Positions 8,573 to 16,909 of a stretch of 64,000 nucleotides of DNA are shown here, one piece after another. The notes beneath the pieces are model-generated. The model saw only the letters and a program-made list of their open reading frames with translations. It ran no database searches and was not told the origin of the DNA. Position 1 is the first letter of the stretch, and each line of letters starts with the position of its first letter. Both the position numbers and the translations under genes were made by a program. The stretch is from CBDCUC01 sp965222485 (GTDB taxonomy: Bacteria > Pseudomonadota > Alphaproteobacteria > Rhizobiales > Hyphomicrobiaceae), in assembly GCA_965222485.1 (NCBI GenBank), contig CBDCUC010000030.1:62001-126000 (forward strand), read 5' to 3'.

Positions 8573-10856
8573 TCTTGAGCGGTAGGGAGAAGACTATCTC
8601 GGTGCCGTTATTCATGGTGTCCGCCCATATGCGCCCGCTATGGGCCTGAATTATTGAGCGACATAGCGAAAGGCCAATGCCCATACCGTGCGTGGTTGAG
8701 CTGTGAAACGGCTCGAATAATGTTTCGTGCAATTCATCAGGTATGCCGCGACCGGTATCCCTTACTGATACGAGCACGAATTGATCGCGGATTTTGGTTG
8801 AAAGCTTGAGCTTGCGTTCCTTCGTGTTGTCCATTGCAGTAATACTATTGCGAGACAGATTTAGTACGACAAGCCCAATTTGAACTGGGTCAGCCCAAAT
8901 CTTGGGAAGAGCCGGTTCGAAATCAAGCTCAACCTGCAGTGCAATATCATGTGTGGGGGCTAACGCCAGCCCGACGCTCTCGCGAATGACCTCATGAAGG
9001 TCAATATGTTCGGTGGCCAGATCGCCTTGAAAGACAAAATTGCGAAGACGTCGAATGAGGTCGGCGGCTCGAGCAGACTCAGAGACGGCATTGTCCATCA
9101 AGTCCGAAATGCTTTGCTCAATGAGAAGTCCTGCGTTCTTAAGTTCTTGCCTGCTCGCATTGACATAGTTTGTAACCGCGGCAAGCGGCTGGTTCATCTC
9201 ATGCGCCAAAACTGAAGCCAGCTCACCCATCGATGACTTGCGAAGTGCATCAAGCAAAGCCAATTGCAATCTAGCTTGTTCTGCCTCGGCGTCCTTCTGC
9301 AACTGGACGGCTGTCCGTTCTCGTTCCAAACTGGAAAGTGCAAACAATGCGCGCCTTACGATTCGCAGGGCTTCCATGTCGCTTTCATCGAATGGCTTGC
9401 TATGTCCAAGCCGTTCCTCTCTCCACAATGCAAATGAACCTCGAGGCGTTAGCCGGACGATACCGTCGTCTGACTTCCGTTCGATTTTTTCTGGTTTTCC
9501 AGCCCATTTGATTGTCTGCTCGAAATGCTCACGCAGTAGGACCAGATAGTCCTCTCCATCATCAGAGAGTTCCATATAGGCTGCGCCTGCGGCTTGTTTC
9601 TGCTGATTGGAATTCATTGTTAGAACGGAGGATAGGTTGGAACTTGTTGCGATACCGTCTTGCACGATCGTGCGCATGGGGCTGAAGCTGATCGGACTGT
9701 TTGGAACATTGCCGATCGACCGCACACTTGATCCAATCTTCACAATCAGACCATGGGCTTGAAATAAATCGAATAGTGGTGCTGAATTTTTCGATATGAC
9801 ATCGATTAGAGAGTGATCGCCGCGCGCTTCCATCTCCATACCGAATGATACTTTTTCAGCCAAAATACTCTTTTGTAGTTGAGATGTGTTCTCCAAACTC
9901 TGAAGTAGGGATGAAATCGTTGCTCCGAGGAGCTCTGCGAAGCGAATACGGCTCGTCGAGATGTGCTTGGGTGAATAGTGGTGACAGGCAACAAGTCCCC
10001 ATAACTGGTCTTGTGTCGTCAATGAGATGGACATCGTGGCGCCTACACCCATGTTGTTTAGATACTCCACGTGAACCGGTGATACAGCGCGAAGTTTGGA
10101 ATAAGTCAGATCAATACTGGGGGCGGCCGAACTCGCAGTGTTTTCTGACGACGACGTAACCAATAGGCTGGGCGTTGCGTTAATGTCGGGGATTGCTCTG
10201 ACGACATTGAGAAAGAAGTGTCGCCGGGCGGGTTCGGGAATATCCGACGCTGGGTAATGAAGCCCCAAAAAGCTATCTTCACGGCAAGTGCTTTCCGCAA
10301 TCACTTCGCCATGCTTGTCGTGAGCAAACCGATAGATCATGACGCGGTCAAATCCCGTCACCATGCGGACAAGTTCGGCGCTGACCTGTGCCAGTTCGTC
10401 GAGCTTTGCCGGCCTCACTAGCTCTGAAATAACGGCTTGGCGGAGCTTGTCCTGCTCCCAAATTTCTGACGGAGAGTTCTCGGGACGCAGCAATTCGAGA
10501 ATAAAATGGTCTGCGTATCTATGCGGCAGACATTCAAGTTCTACTGCACCGTCAGCACCAGTATTCAGCGTTACAAACCATGGACGAAAAAGTTCTGGCG
10601 TAGACGGTTCAAGTGGCAGTGTTAGCAATTCTGAAAATTGGTCGTTGCCGAGAAGGTCCGGCAGGGCGGTCCCCAACAGAGACATGTGATCGGAAATGTT
10701 TAGGTACCTGGCAATATTCGCACTGACGTGTGTTACCTCGAAGGTGGTCGCGCGAGCGGCTAGCAATGCACCGTGCGGTTGAATTGCGCCAATTAGATGT
10801 ATTGGTTCAGTGTCGCATGTTGTCAGATCGACATTGCCGATTTTATGTGTCGTCAT
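8556..10856 (-). CDS. bphP: Bacteriophytochrome histidine kinase
   Basis: A 766-aa photoreceptor kinase with PAS, GAF and PHY domains followed by HisKA and HATPase. Cys14 in TTCDTEPIHLIGAIQPHG is the expected biliverdin-attachment residue, and the DIP motif of the GAF pocket appears as YPASDIPEPARR at about residue 204. The kinase H-box reads VLAHEMNQPLAAVTNY at about residue 551, resembling FixL-type kinases, and ATP-lid motifs follow (NLSRNSITAM, DTGRGIPDEL, GMGIGLSLCRSI). The upstream gene encodes the biliverdin-making heme oxygenase and the downstream gene a FixJ-like regulator, giving a complete light-sensing operon. All diagnostic residues are present. Confidence 0.93.
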   Translation of the reverse strand: MTTHKIGNVDLTTCDTEPIHLIGAIQPHGALLAARATTFEVTHVSANIARYLNISDHMSLLGTALPDLLGNDQFSELLTLPLEPSTPELFRPWFVTLNTGADGAVELECLPHRYADHFILELLRPENSPSEIWEQDKLRQAVISELVRPAKLDELAQVSAELVRMVTGFDRVMIYRFAHDKHGEVIAESTCREDSFLGLHYPASDIPEPARRHFFLNVVRAIPDINATPSLLVTSSSENTASSAAPSIDLTYSKLRAVSPVHVEYLNNMGVGATMSISLTTQDQLWGLVACHHYSPKHISTSRIRFAELLGATISSLLQSLENTSQLQKSILAEKVSFGMEMEARGDHSLIDVISKNSAPLFDLFQAHGLIVKIGSSVRSIGNVPNSPISFSPMRTIVQDGIATSSNLSSVLTMNSNQQKQAAGAAYMELSDDGEDYLVLLREHFEQTIKWAGKPEKIERKSDDGIVRLTPRGSFALWREERLGHSKPFDESDMEALRIVRRALFALSSLERERTAVQLQKDAEAEQARLQLALLDALRKSSMGELASVLAHEMNQPLAAVTNYVNASRQELKNAGLLIEQSISDLMDNAVSESARAADLIRRLRNFVFQGDLATEHIDLHEVIRESVGLALAPTHDIALQVELDFEPALPKIWADPVQIGLVVLNLSRNSITAMDNTKERKLKLSTKIRDQFVLVSVRDTGRGIPDELHETLFEPFHSSTTHGMGIGLSLCRSIIQAHSGRIWADTMNNGTEIVFSLPLKNGNND

Positions 10857-10866
10857 CGAGAAGCTT

Positions 10867-11478
10867 CTATGCAGGCACGCTGTTTTTGCTGATCAATGCA
10901 TCAGCCATCTTTTCAAATGTTTCTATTGCTGCTTTGGTAATCGTTTGGACGTCTCCCCTTTCGAGGTGTATCTGGTTCAAAAGGCAGAGCAGCTTTTGCC
11001 ACCTGTCCTGTCCATTCCGTTGGCACCATGCCCAATAGGACGTATCCGAAATTTCCTTAAGTCGAGGGCATTTTGCCAGAGCCTTGTAAATAATGCTTCC
11101 TCCCATCGTCGATCCCTCTATCACATAAAGTATGCCACCGAGTTCGGCCCTGGAACTAACTAGGGGGACCAGCGGTGGGAGGTTTTTGCGCGTCGTTTCG
11201 ATCTCGCTGCAGCCAAGATTCAATAGATCACGAGCGAACATTGGAGCTCTCGGTTCATAGGTGAGAGGGCACGCACTCAACTCTGGTTTTTCGAGTGCCT
11301 CCAGCAATTGCCCATCGACCTGTGCATAGAACGCATAAAAACGCAGAAGGAGGTCGCAGTATTCGGATTGCGAAATGGAGCCGGAAAACAGTGCGCGAAA
11401 AGCATCTAGCTCGTGAAGTTGTTCATGGATGTCCTGGGTTTTTTCTCGAAGGATCGTTCTGATACTACAGTCTGTCAT
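10867..11478 (-). CDS. bphO: Heme oxygenase supplying biliverdin to the phytochrome
   Basis: A 203-aa heme oxygenase that opens heme to biliverdin, the phytochrome chromophore. The probable proximal heme ligand is His18 (TQDIHEQLHELDAF), and the distal-helix glycines appear in VIEGSTMGGSIIYKAL. Size matches bacterial BphO/HmuO. It is the first gene of the bphO-bphP-regulator operon with only about 10 bp before bphP. A 15-bp palindrome lies about 38 bp upstream of its ATG and may be the operon's operator. Confidence 0.9.
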   Translation of the reverse strand: MTDCSIRTILREKTQDIHEQLHELDAFRALFSGSISQSEYCDLLLRFYAFYAQVDGQLLEALEKPELSACPLTYEPRAPMFARDLLNLGCSEIETTRKNLPPLVPLVSSRAELGGILYVIEGSTMGGSIIYKALAKCPRLKEISDTSYWAWCQRNGQDRWQKLLCLLNQIHLERGDVQTITKAAIETFEKMADALISKNSVPA

Positions 11479-11515
11479 GGAGGCTCCAAAACGATCCGAT
11501 TAGCATGCAGGTGCT

Positions 11516-11530
11516 TAAGTGCATCACTTA
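11516..11530 (-). promoter_or_regulatory. Operator-like palindrome upstream of bphO
   Basis: TAAGTG-CAT-CACTTA is a perfect dyad of 6-bp arms about 38 bp before the bphO start codon, at a position where a regulator could act. The operon's own FixJ-like regulator is the obvious candidate ligand, but no binding motif is known to support this. Confidence 0.35.
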
Positions 11531-11672
11531 CCTATTGGTACGTCAAGGAATTAGACGGCTGTATGAAATTTTCGGCAGTGGATCCGCAGCGATATGGCGC
11601 TGGGCACGCTATTGCTGCGTGAATTGTCATCAAGCGTGCCGTGCGTCGTGATCGCGTTGCAGCGCGTTGATT

Positions 11673-12287
11673 TCAATTTAGATGCAACTCGAAGCGACAG
11701 ACGCGACCGTCGTTGGCGCAGCATTCGGTGTGTCGAACTCGCGTATCAGGTGTAACGAGCTCGCGAAATAAGCGCTCAAAAACGCCTTGGTGCCATGCGC
11801 ATTGCGGCATGGCGAGCGGATTACGCTCGATTTCGATGACGGCGTAGCGCCCGTTCTTAGTGCGACACCGTCCCGACCCTGCGAAGGTCCAGGCGTTTTT
11901 ATGGATCGCTGAGAGAAGGACCGGACTGGCGAGGGGAGGCGGTAGGCGACGGATGATTGCCTGGGCAAAGCTTGGAATGCGGTGCGCGAGCACATAGTCG
12001 GCTGTGCGCCGACCTGCATCTCTTGCTATTTCTTTCGCTGTGGTCTTTGGCACGGTCTGCCACAACGCTGCGAAAATAGCCGCCGGAATCCTTTCATCGA
12101 TCATCACGACTGGTGGATTGTCGATCAGAGCATCGTAGCCGGCGGTTTGAAAGACCTGACGCATGGTGGTGTGCCCGGCTTTATCGCGCAACGCGTGTGC
12201 CAGCTGAACGACCGCATTGGGTCCCACACGGTCAAGGTGTTCCTGCCCGATGTTATCTTGTCGTGCACCTGCCATTGCAGAACACAT
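11673..12287 (-). CDS. bchJ: BchJ, V4R-domain protein of bacteriochlorophyll synthesis
   Basis: A 204-aa protein ending in a V4R (4-vinyl reductase) small-molecule-binding domain with the typical Cys-containing C-terminus (TECCANDGRVCRFELHLN). BchJ was first thought to be the vinyl reductase; it is now considered an accessory protein that handles porphyrin intermediates, the reductase being BciA or BciB, and here bciB is present. The ATG at 12287 is chosen because GGAG lies about 10 nt upstream and it starts 5 bp after the bchE stop; the longer frame to 12329 would overlap bchE. Same strand as bchE, so translationally linked. Confidence 0.87.
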   Translation of the reverse strand: MCSAMAGARQDNIGQEHLDRVGPNAVVQLAHALRDKAGHTTMRQVFQTAGYDALIDNPPVVMIDERIPAAIFAALWQTVPKTTAKEIARDAGRRTADYVLAHRIPSFAQAIIRRLPPPLASPVLLSAIHKNAWTFAGSGRCRTKNGRYAVIEIERNPLAMPQCAWHQGVFERLFRELVTPDTRVRHTECCANDGRVCRFELHLN

Positions 12288-12291
12288 CGCA

Positions 12292-13923
12292 TCATTCTCC
12301 AGGAACAGTAGTAACCTGCGCGTCTGCATGTAATTGCTGTGAGCCGCCGCCGCAAGCTTTTGCTGCTAGGGTGCCGTCGCGTCGCGCCCGCGCCCGAGAC
12401 GCACGGTCGGCCGCTGCCTCCCAATCATCCAGTTGTGCAGGAGCGATTTTGCGCGTGCGATCGAAATTGAAGTTGACTTTCTTCTTGGACTGCGGCCCCC
12501 AGTAGTTGACTTTTCCAAGGTCGTAAAACTTTCGCTGGAACCCGGCCTTGAGAAATGCTTTGAGGCAACCAAGTAGGTACCGCCGCCGGAAGCCCGTGCC
12601 GCGCCAAGGATAATGAAACAGGGCCTTTTGTGAATAGAAGCGGCGATAGTTATTCATGACGCCGTCAAGCAGTTCGCCGCGATCCATCGCATCTGGCTTC
12701 ATGATGGGGGTGACGAAATTGTACTTGGAGAAATCGAAGATCTCGACCTTATCACCAAGGTCCTGGAAGAGCGGCGTGAACGGCCACGGCGTATACATTG
12801 CCCAATTGGCAAGGTCCGGCTGCCAGTCCCACGCCATACGATAGGTTTCTTCCAGCGTCTCAGGTGTTTCGTTGTCGAGGCCGACAATAAACTGGGCTTC
12901 AACAAAAATATCTGCCTCGCGCAGCAATCGGATTGCTTCTTTGTTTTCGGCGACTTTGGTTTCCTTATTGAAGCGATCAAGCTTGAGTTGGGCAGCTGCT
13001 TCAGTGCCGAGGGAGACATGCACGAGGCCTGCGCGCCGGTACAGCGGCAGCAGTTCCTTGTCGCGCATGATATCCGTAACACGAGTATTTATGCCCCACT
13101 TGATCTTGTCGGGTAACCCACGTGCAATCAGCTCTTCGCAGAACTTGACAAATTTCTTCCGATTGATCGTTGGTTCCTCATCGGCCAGAATAAAGAAACC
13201 GACCTTGTGCTCATTGACCAGAGTTTCGATTTCATCGACAACCTTGATTGGATCGCGCACGCGATAGTCGCGCCAGAATTTCCATTGTGAACAGAATGAG
13301 CAGGTGAAGGGACAACCGCGAGCCATGTTCGGAATGGCCACACGAACACCGAGTGGCACATAGATATACTTAGCCCACTCAAGCAGCGACCAATCGGGGT
13401 CAATTGCATCAAGGTTTTTGGCGGTTGGGGCTGCCTGGGTAGCGACAATCTTGTCGCCATCTTTGAACGCGAGCCCTTTGATTGTGTGCCTGTCCGACGG
13501 CCAACGGCCTTCTGCAATGGTGCGAACCAGTTCAACAAAAATCTCCTCGCCTTCACCGCGAACGATGACATCAACGCAGGGAGCTTCGCTTAGAACCTGC
13601 TTGTACATAAAGGTGGCGTGGATGCCGCCCAGCACGCGCGTCGCATTGGGACATTCTTCCTTTGCGATTTCCAGCACGCGTTCGGCGGTGTAGATGGAAG
13701 GCGTAATCGCAGTGCAGCCGACAATGTCCGGATTCAAGTTTGCGACGCGTTGGCGCAACTCATCCTCTGATAGATCATTGGTCATCGCATCTATGAAATG
13801 GATGTCCGTAAAGCCTTCGGCCTTCAGCGATCCGGAGAGATAGGCAACCCACGCCGGTGGCCAGCTGCCGGCGATCTCGGCACCGCCAGAATGATAATTG
13901 GGGTGAATAAGGACTATCTTCAT
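12292..13923 (-). CDS. bchE: Oxygen-independent Mg-protoporphyrin IX monomethyl ester cyclase
   Basis: A 543-aa radical-SAM enzyme that forms ring E of bacteriochlorophyll without oxygen. It opens with the conserved MKIVLIHPNYHSGGAEIAG, then a B12-binding-like domain (about residues 1-140). The radical SAM cysteines follow as C204, C208 and C211 (ARGCPFTCSFCSQWKFW). The ATG at 13923 is preferred over a TTG at 13932 because it matches the family N-terminus. An FNR/FixK-type box and a PpsR-like dyad lie upstream, which would give anaerobic induction and repressor control. No oxygen-dependent cyclase (acsF) occurs in the window. Confidence 0.94.
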   Translation of the reverse strand: MKIVLIHPNYHSGGAEIAGSWPPAWVAYLSGSLKAEGFTDIHFIDAMTNDLSEDELRQRVANLNPDIVGCTAITPSIYTAERVLEIAKEECPNATRVLGGIHATFMYKQVLSEAPCVDVIVRGEGEEIFVELVRTIAEGRWPSDRHTIKGLAFKDGDKIVATQAAPTAKNLDAIDPDWSLLEWAKYIYVPLGVRVAIPNMARGCPFTCSFCSQWKFWRDYRVRDPIKVVDEIETLVNEHKVGFFILADEEPTINRKKFVKFCEELIARGLPDKIKWGINTRVTDIMRDKELLPLYRRAGLVHVSLGTEAAAQLKLDRFNKETKVAENKEAIRLLREADIFVEAQFIVGLDNETPETLEETYRMAWDWQPDLANWAMYTPWPFTPLFQDLGDKVEIFDFSKYNFVTPIMKPDAMDRGELLDGVMNNYRRFYSQKALFHYPWRGTGFRRRYLLGCLKAFLKAGFQRKFYDLGKVNYWGPQSKKKVNFNFDRTRKIAPAQLDDWEAAADRASRARARRDGTLAAKACGGGSQQLHADAQVTTVPGE

Positions 13924-13952
13924 ATCTGACAACTCAAGATTACATTAATAAT

Positions 13953-13970
13953 AGTCAATTAATGATTACA
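13953..13970 (-). promoter_or_regulatory. PpsR/CrtJ-like dyad in the bchE promoter
   Basis: Read on the bchE strand the site is TGT-N12-ACT with an inverted core (TGTAAT...ATTGAC), one base short of the TGT-N12-ACA consensus of the photosynthesis repressor PpsR/CrtJ. It lies about 30 bp before the bchE ATG. The position is right, but the motif is short and imperfect. Confidence 0.4.
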
Positions 13971-13989
13971 CAAGTTTTTATTGCTGTGC

Positions 13990-14003
13990 TTGACACAAAT
14001 CAA
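13990..14003 (-). promoter_or_regulatory. FNR/FixK-type box upstream of bchE
   Basis: On the bchE strand the sequence TTGAT-TTGT-GTCAA matches the FNR/FixK consensus TTGAT-N4-ATCAA at 9 of 10 positions. Its centre is about 73 bp before the bchE ATG, which suits class II activation from a start near 13955. FnrL control of bchE is established in Rhodobacter. The site lies only about 40 bp from the left end of the IS remnant, so the insertion stopped just short of it. Confidence 0.7.
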
Positions 14004-14083
14004 CTGTTGTGACCCTGGTGCTTCCCCCCCCCTCCCCCCCTGTGAATTGGTCCACCTGCTAGCATGCAAAAGGAGGACCTTAG

Positions 14084-14372
14084 ATGGGCAACAAATGACA
14101 CCAACCGGAAGAGATTGTCTCGAAGCTGCGGCAAGTTGATGTAGTGTGCGGTCAGGACGTGACGGTGGCAGACGCGATCCGTCAGATTGGTATCACGTCA
14201 CTCACGTCACTCACGTGCTACCGCTGGCCACAAGACGTACGGTGACATGGGTGCTGACCAGGTCAAAGACTTGAAGTCGTTACAAAGAGAGAATGAGCAA
14301 TTGCGGAAAGCAGTTGCAGATCTTTCTTTGGATAAACAAATCCTGGTAGCTGCCGCCAAGGGAAACTTCTAA
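14084..14372 (+). pseudogene. IS3-family transposase OrfA, inactivated
   Basis: Translated remnants match the OrfA helix-turn-helix and leucine-zipper protein (HQPEEIVSKLRQVD..., then LKSLQRENEQLRKAVADLSLDKQIL). The codon after MGNK is TGA, where a CGA arginine codon is plausible, and a 9-bp tandem duplication (TCACTCACG twice, 14198-14215) together with a nearby frameshift breaks the middle. At least two independent lesions mean no OrfA or OrfAB fusion can be made. GGAGG at about 14071 is the relic ribosome-binding site. Confidence 0.8.
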
Positions 14373-15344
14373 GCCCCGCTCGCCGCAGACGTTGCATTGA
14401 TCAGTTGCGCACCAAGCTTGACGTCTCAGAACGCAATGCTTGTTGTGTCCTTGGCCAACATCGTTCAACGCAGCGTCATGCTCCCAAGGGGCGAGATGAT
14501 GAAACGCGCTTGATTGCTGATGTGACCGAATTGGCTCGGCAATATGGGTGTTATGGCTATCGTCGTATCGCAGCCTTGCTGCGTAAGGCCGGTTGGCAGG
14601 TCAATGACAAGCGAGTGGAACGCCGGTGGCGGCAAGAAGGGCTGAAAGTACCGGCAATACAATCAAAGAAAGGGCGTCTCTGGTTCAACGATGGGTCGTG
14701 CGTCAGGCTACGTGCTGAAGATCCGAACCATGTCTGGAGTTATGCCTTCGTGCATTGCCTTACGGATGATGGCCGGCTGATCAGAACTTTGGACCTGATT
14801 GAAAAGTTTACGCGAGAATGTCACGCAATCCGGGCTAAGCGCAAACTCAACTCGACCGATGTGATCGATGTATTGACCGATCAGGTCATTCTGCGTGGTG
14901 TGCCAAGCTTTATCCATTCAGACAATGGACTGGAGTTCATTGCGGAAACCGTCAGAATCTGGATCACGGCGGTCCGTGCAAAGACCGCTTATATTGAACC
15001 TGGAAGTCCGTGGGAGATTGGCAATGTCGAGAGCTATAATGCCCGCCTGCGCGATGAGCTTCTGGACGGAGAAAAACTTCTCTACGCTGATGGAAGCCCG
15101 GATCATCATTGAAGACTGGCGCCGTTACTACAATCACAAACGCCCGCATTCGTCGCTCAGATACCGTCCACCAGCACCCGAGGTGTTCATTCCATTGCAC
15201 CGGGAGCCTGCAATGACCTATCGTTCGAACAGGGTCGGCCAAATTGGGGGCGGATCGTATGTCGGTCGCCGAACGAGGCCGACAATTGGATGCAGGTTTG
15301 ACGCGATCAACGTGGGGTCCCCCGATTATTTCGCGCGAGCGTGA
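14373..15344 (+). pseudogene. IS3-family transposase OrfB (DDE integrase), frameshifted
   Basis: The main frame reads as an IS407-group OrfB: YGCYGYRRIAALLRKAGW, then HSDNGLEF with the second catalytic Asp, and PGSPWEIGNVESYNARLRDELL with the catalytic Glu. The frame ends early at 15112; the true C-terminus (MEARIIIEDWRRYYNHKRPHSSL) continues in another frame to 15344. The first catalytic Asp, expected in WSYDFVH, is Ala here (WSYAFVH). The enzyme would therefore be dead even without the frameshift. Confidence 0.8.
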
Positions 15345-15355
15345 GACGAATACGT

Positions 15356-16351
15356 ATGACACAGAAGTCCAGAGCGCGTGAATCTCTTGTCCGGCGGAAC
15401 GCTCAGGCAAGGGTCGATGCGCCAATTTTTACGCATTCGAATGAGGATCGGTTTGTACCCGGCAGTGGTCAGGACAATTGGTTCAAAGATATCGAATGCG
15501 GCCCGGAGATGGTGGTTATTCCGGCGGGTCGCTTCACGATGGGGTCAACGCCTGACGACATAGCGGCGCTCAGCCAAGCCTACCCGAACGGCACGACTGG
15601 GGTTTATCCGGATGATACGGATTGGTGGGAAACGGAGGGGCCGCAACGCACTGTAACCATCGATAAGCCGTTCGCGATCGGTCGCCACGCAGTTACCCGC
15701 GACCAATTTTCCGCATTTGTACGCGACACAGCGTACGAGGTTCAGCCTGGTGCGTATGTGTGGATGGGTGACGCCTTCGTTCGCGATCCAAACGCGACGT
15801 GGAAGGCGCCCGGGTTTGATCAGACCGACGAACATCCTGTGGTATGCGTCAGCTGGAATGATGCACGCGCGTTTGCAGCTTGGCTCTCGTCGAAGACAGG
15901 AAAAACATATCGACTTCCGACAGAAGCAGAGCGCGAGTACGTAACGCGCGCTGGAACCGCAACACCGTTCTGGTGGGGTGCTTCGATTTCGACGTCTGAC
16001 GCCAACTATGATGGCAACCATACGTTTGGTGGCGGTGCGTTAGGCGCTTATCGCAAGGCGACGGTGCCAGTCGAGACCTTTGCAGCAAATCCCTGGGGTC
16101 TTTACCAGGTGCATGGAAATGTCTGGGAGTGGTGCGAGGATATTTGGAACGACGATTATCGCGGCGCGCCAACAGACGGTTCAGCGAGGAATACGGCACG
16201 CAACGAGAGCGATGCCGGTCGGCGCGTCATTCGCGGCGGATCTTGGGTGCTCTCGCCGCAGTTGTTGCGCTCGGCGAATCGCCTATTCAACCCGGCTGTT
16301 GAACGGAGCCACGACCTCGGTTTTCGTCTAGTACGGACGTTGCCACATTGA
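15356..16351 (+). CDS. FGE/SUMF1-domain protein lacking the catalytic cysteine pair
   Basis: A 331-aa protein (an in-frame start at 15341 also exists) dominated by a formylglycine-generating-enzyme-like domain: PEMVVIPAGRFTMGS, HPVVCVSWNDARAFAAWLSSKTGKTYRLPTEAEREY, HGNVWEWCEDIW and RVIRGGSWVLS. In true FGE the segment after GGSW carries two catalytic cysteines; here it reads GGSWVLSPQLLRSANRLF, without either. It is thus unlikely to activate sulfatases and may be a binding or otherwise diverged member. No signal peptide or sulfatase neighbour is seen. It lies between an IS relic and an integrase relic, so it is probably acquired cargo. Confidence 0.8.
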   Translation: MTQKSRARESLVRRNAQARVDAPIFTHSNEDRFVPGSGQDNWFKDIECGPEMVVIPAGRFTMGSTPDDIAALSQAYPNGTTGVYPDDTDWWETEGPQRTVTIDKPFAIGRHAVTRDQFSAFVRDTAYEVQPGAYVWMGDAFVRDPNATWKAPGFDQTDEHPVVCVSWNDARAFAAWLSSKTGKTYRLPTEAEREYVTRAGTATPFWWGASISTSDANYDGNHTFGGGALGAYRKATVPVETFAANPWGLYQVHGNVWEWCEDIWNDDYRGAPTDGSARNTARNESDAGRRVIRGGSWVLSPQLLRSANRLFNPAVERSHDLGFRLVRTLPH

Positions 16352-16353
16352 GA

Positions 16354-16667
16354 AGGTAGACTTCGGGTCACGTAAATCGGCTGATCTACCGATGGTGCGG
16401 GTGCACGATCTGAAGCACACCTTTGGGAGGCGATTGCGCGCTGCTGGTGTGAGTTTTGAGGACCGCCAGGATCTGCTTGGTCACCGGTCAGGTCGCATCA
16501 CAACGCACTACTCGGCTGCAGAGTTATCGCGTTTGATTGAAGCTGCGGAGACTGTGGTTGTGAGCAATAATCGGAGACCGCAATTGGTGGTTCTCAAAAC
16601 AAAATTGCAAAAAACTCCCGCAAAACTCCCGCACGCGTTCGTAATGCAGGAAGGGAGGTTAAGTTAA
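16354..16667 (+). pseudogene. C-terminal fragment of a tyrosine recombinase (phage-type integrase)
   Basis: Only the last third of a site-specific recombinase remains: VRVHDLKHTFGRRLRAAGVSFEDRQDLLGHRSGRITTHYSAAELSRLIEAAE, which contains the HxxR-like box (HDLKHTFGRRL), the LLGH box and the catalytic Tyr in THYS. The frame is joined directly to the 3' end of the FGE-like gene with no N-terminal part. It stops 14 bp before the 3' end of the tRNA gene, the usual place of an integrase at its attachment site. Confidence 0.8.
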
Positions 16668-16681
16668 GTTGCTGGAATCAT

Positions 16682-16758
16682 TGGTAGCGGAGGAGGGACT
16701 TGAACCCCCGACACGCGGATTATGATTCCGCTGCTCTAACCACCTGAGCTACTCCGCC
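16682..16758 (-). tRNA. tRNA with CAU anticodon, probably elongator Met
   Basis: A 77-nt cloverleaf on the minus strand: acceptor GGCGGAG...CTCCGCT with encoded ACCA, D-arm AGCTCAGGTGGTTAGAGCA, anticodon stem GCGGA/TCCGC with loop ATCATAA (anticodon CAT), and T-loop GGTTCAAGTCC. The CAT anticodon also occurs in tRNA-Ile2 (lysidine-modified) and in initiator Met. The G1-U72 end pair is unlike the initiator pattern, leaving elongator Met as the first choice and Ile2 as the alternative. The 3' end faces the integrase fragment and is the likely attachment site. Confidence 0.92.
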
Positions 16759-16909
16759 AAGAGGATCGGTCTATACGGATGAGCGGGCTTCGTTGTCAAG
16801 GCCTGGCCGGACCAAATGGCAGGTTCGTCCAGGCAAAGCTATCGGGGGACGCTGCGGCGTGCCAATCTGGCGCAGAAATTGTGATGTGTTGCGCGCTATG
16901 GTGCGTTTT

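Larger units (their letters stand above)
14041..15344 (+). mobile_element. Degenerate IS3-family (IS407-like) insertion sequence
   Basis: The left end is recognisable (TGTGAATTGGTCCACC from 14041), but no matching right inverted repeat is seen before 15345, so the right end has been lost or rewritten. The OrfA and OrfB transposase genes are both broken. A C-rich tract (14022-14040) lies directly against the left end. The element separates bchE from the FGE-like gene and is no longer mobile on its own. Confidence 0.75.

Noticed and set aside
14022..14040. C-rich tract as a phase-variation repeat
   Set aside because: It lies against the IS end and in no reading frame or core promoter; probably a junction feature or a sequence error-prone run.
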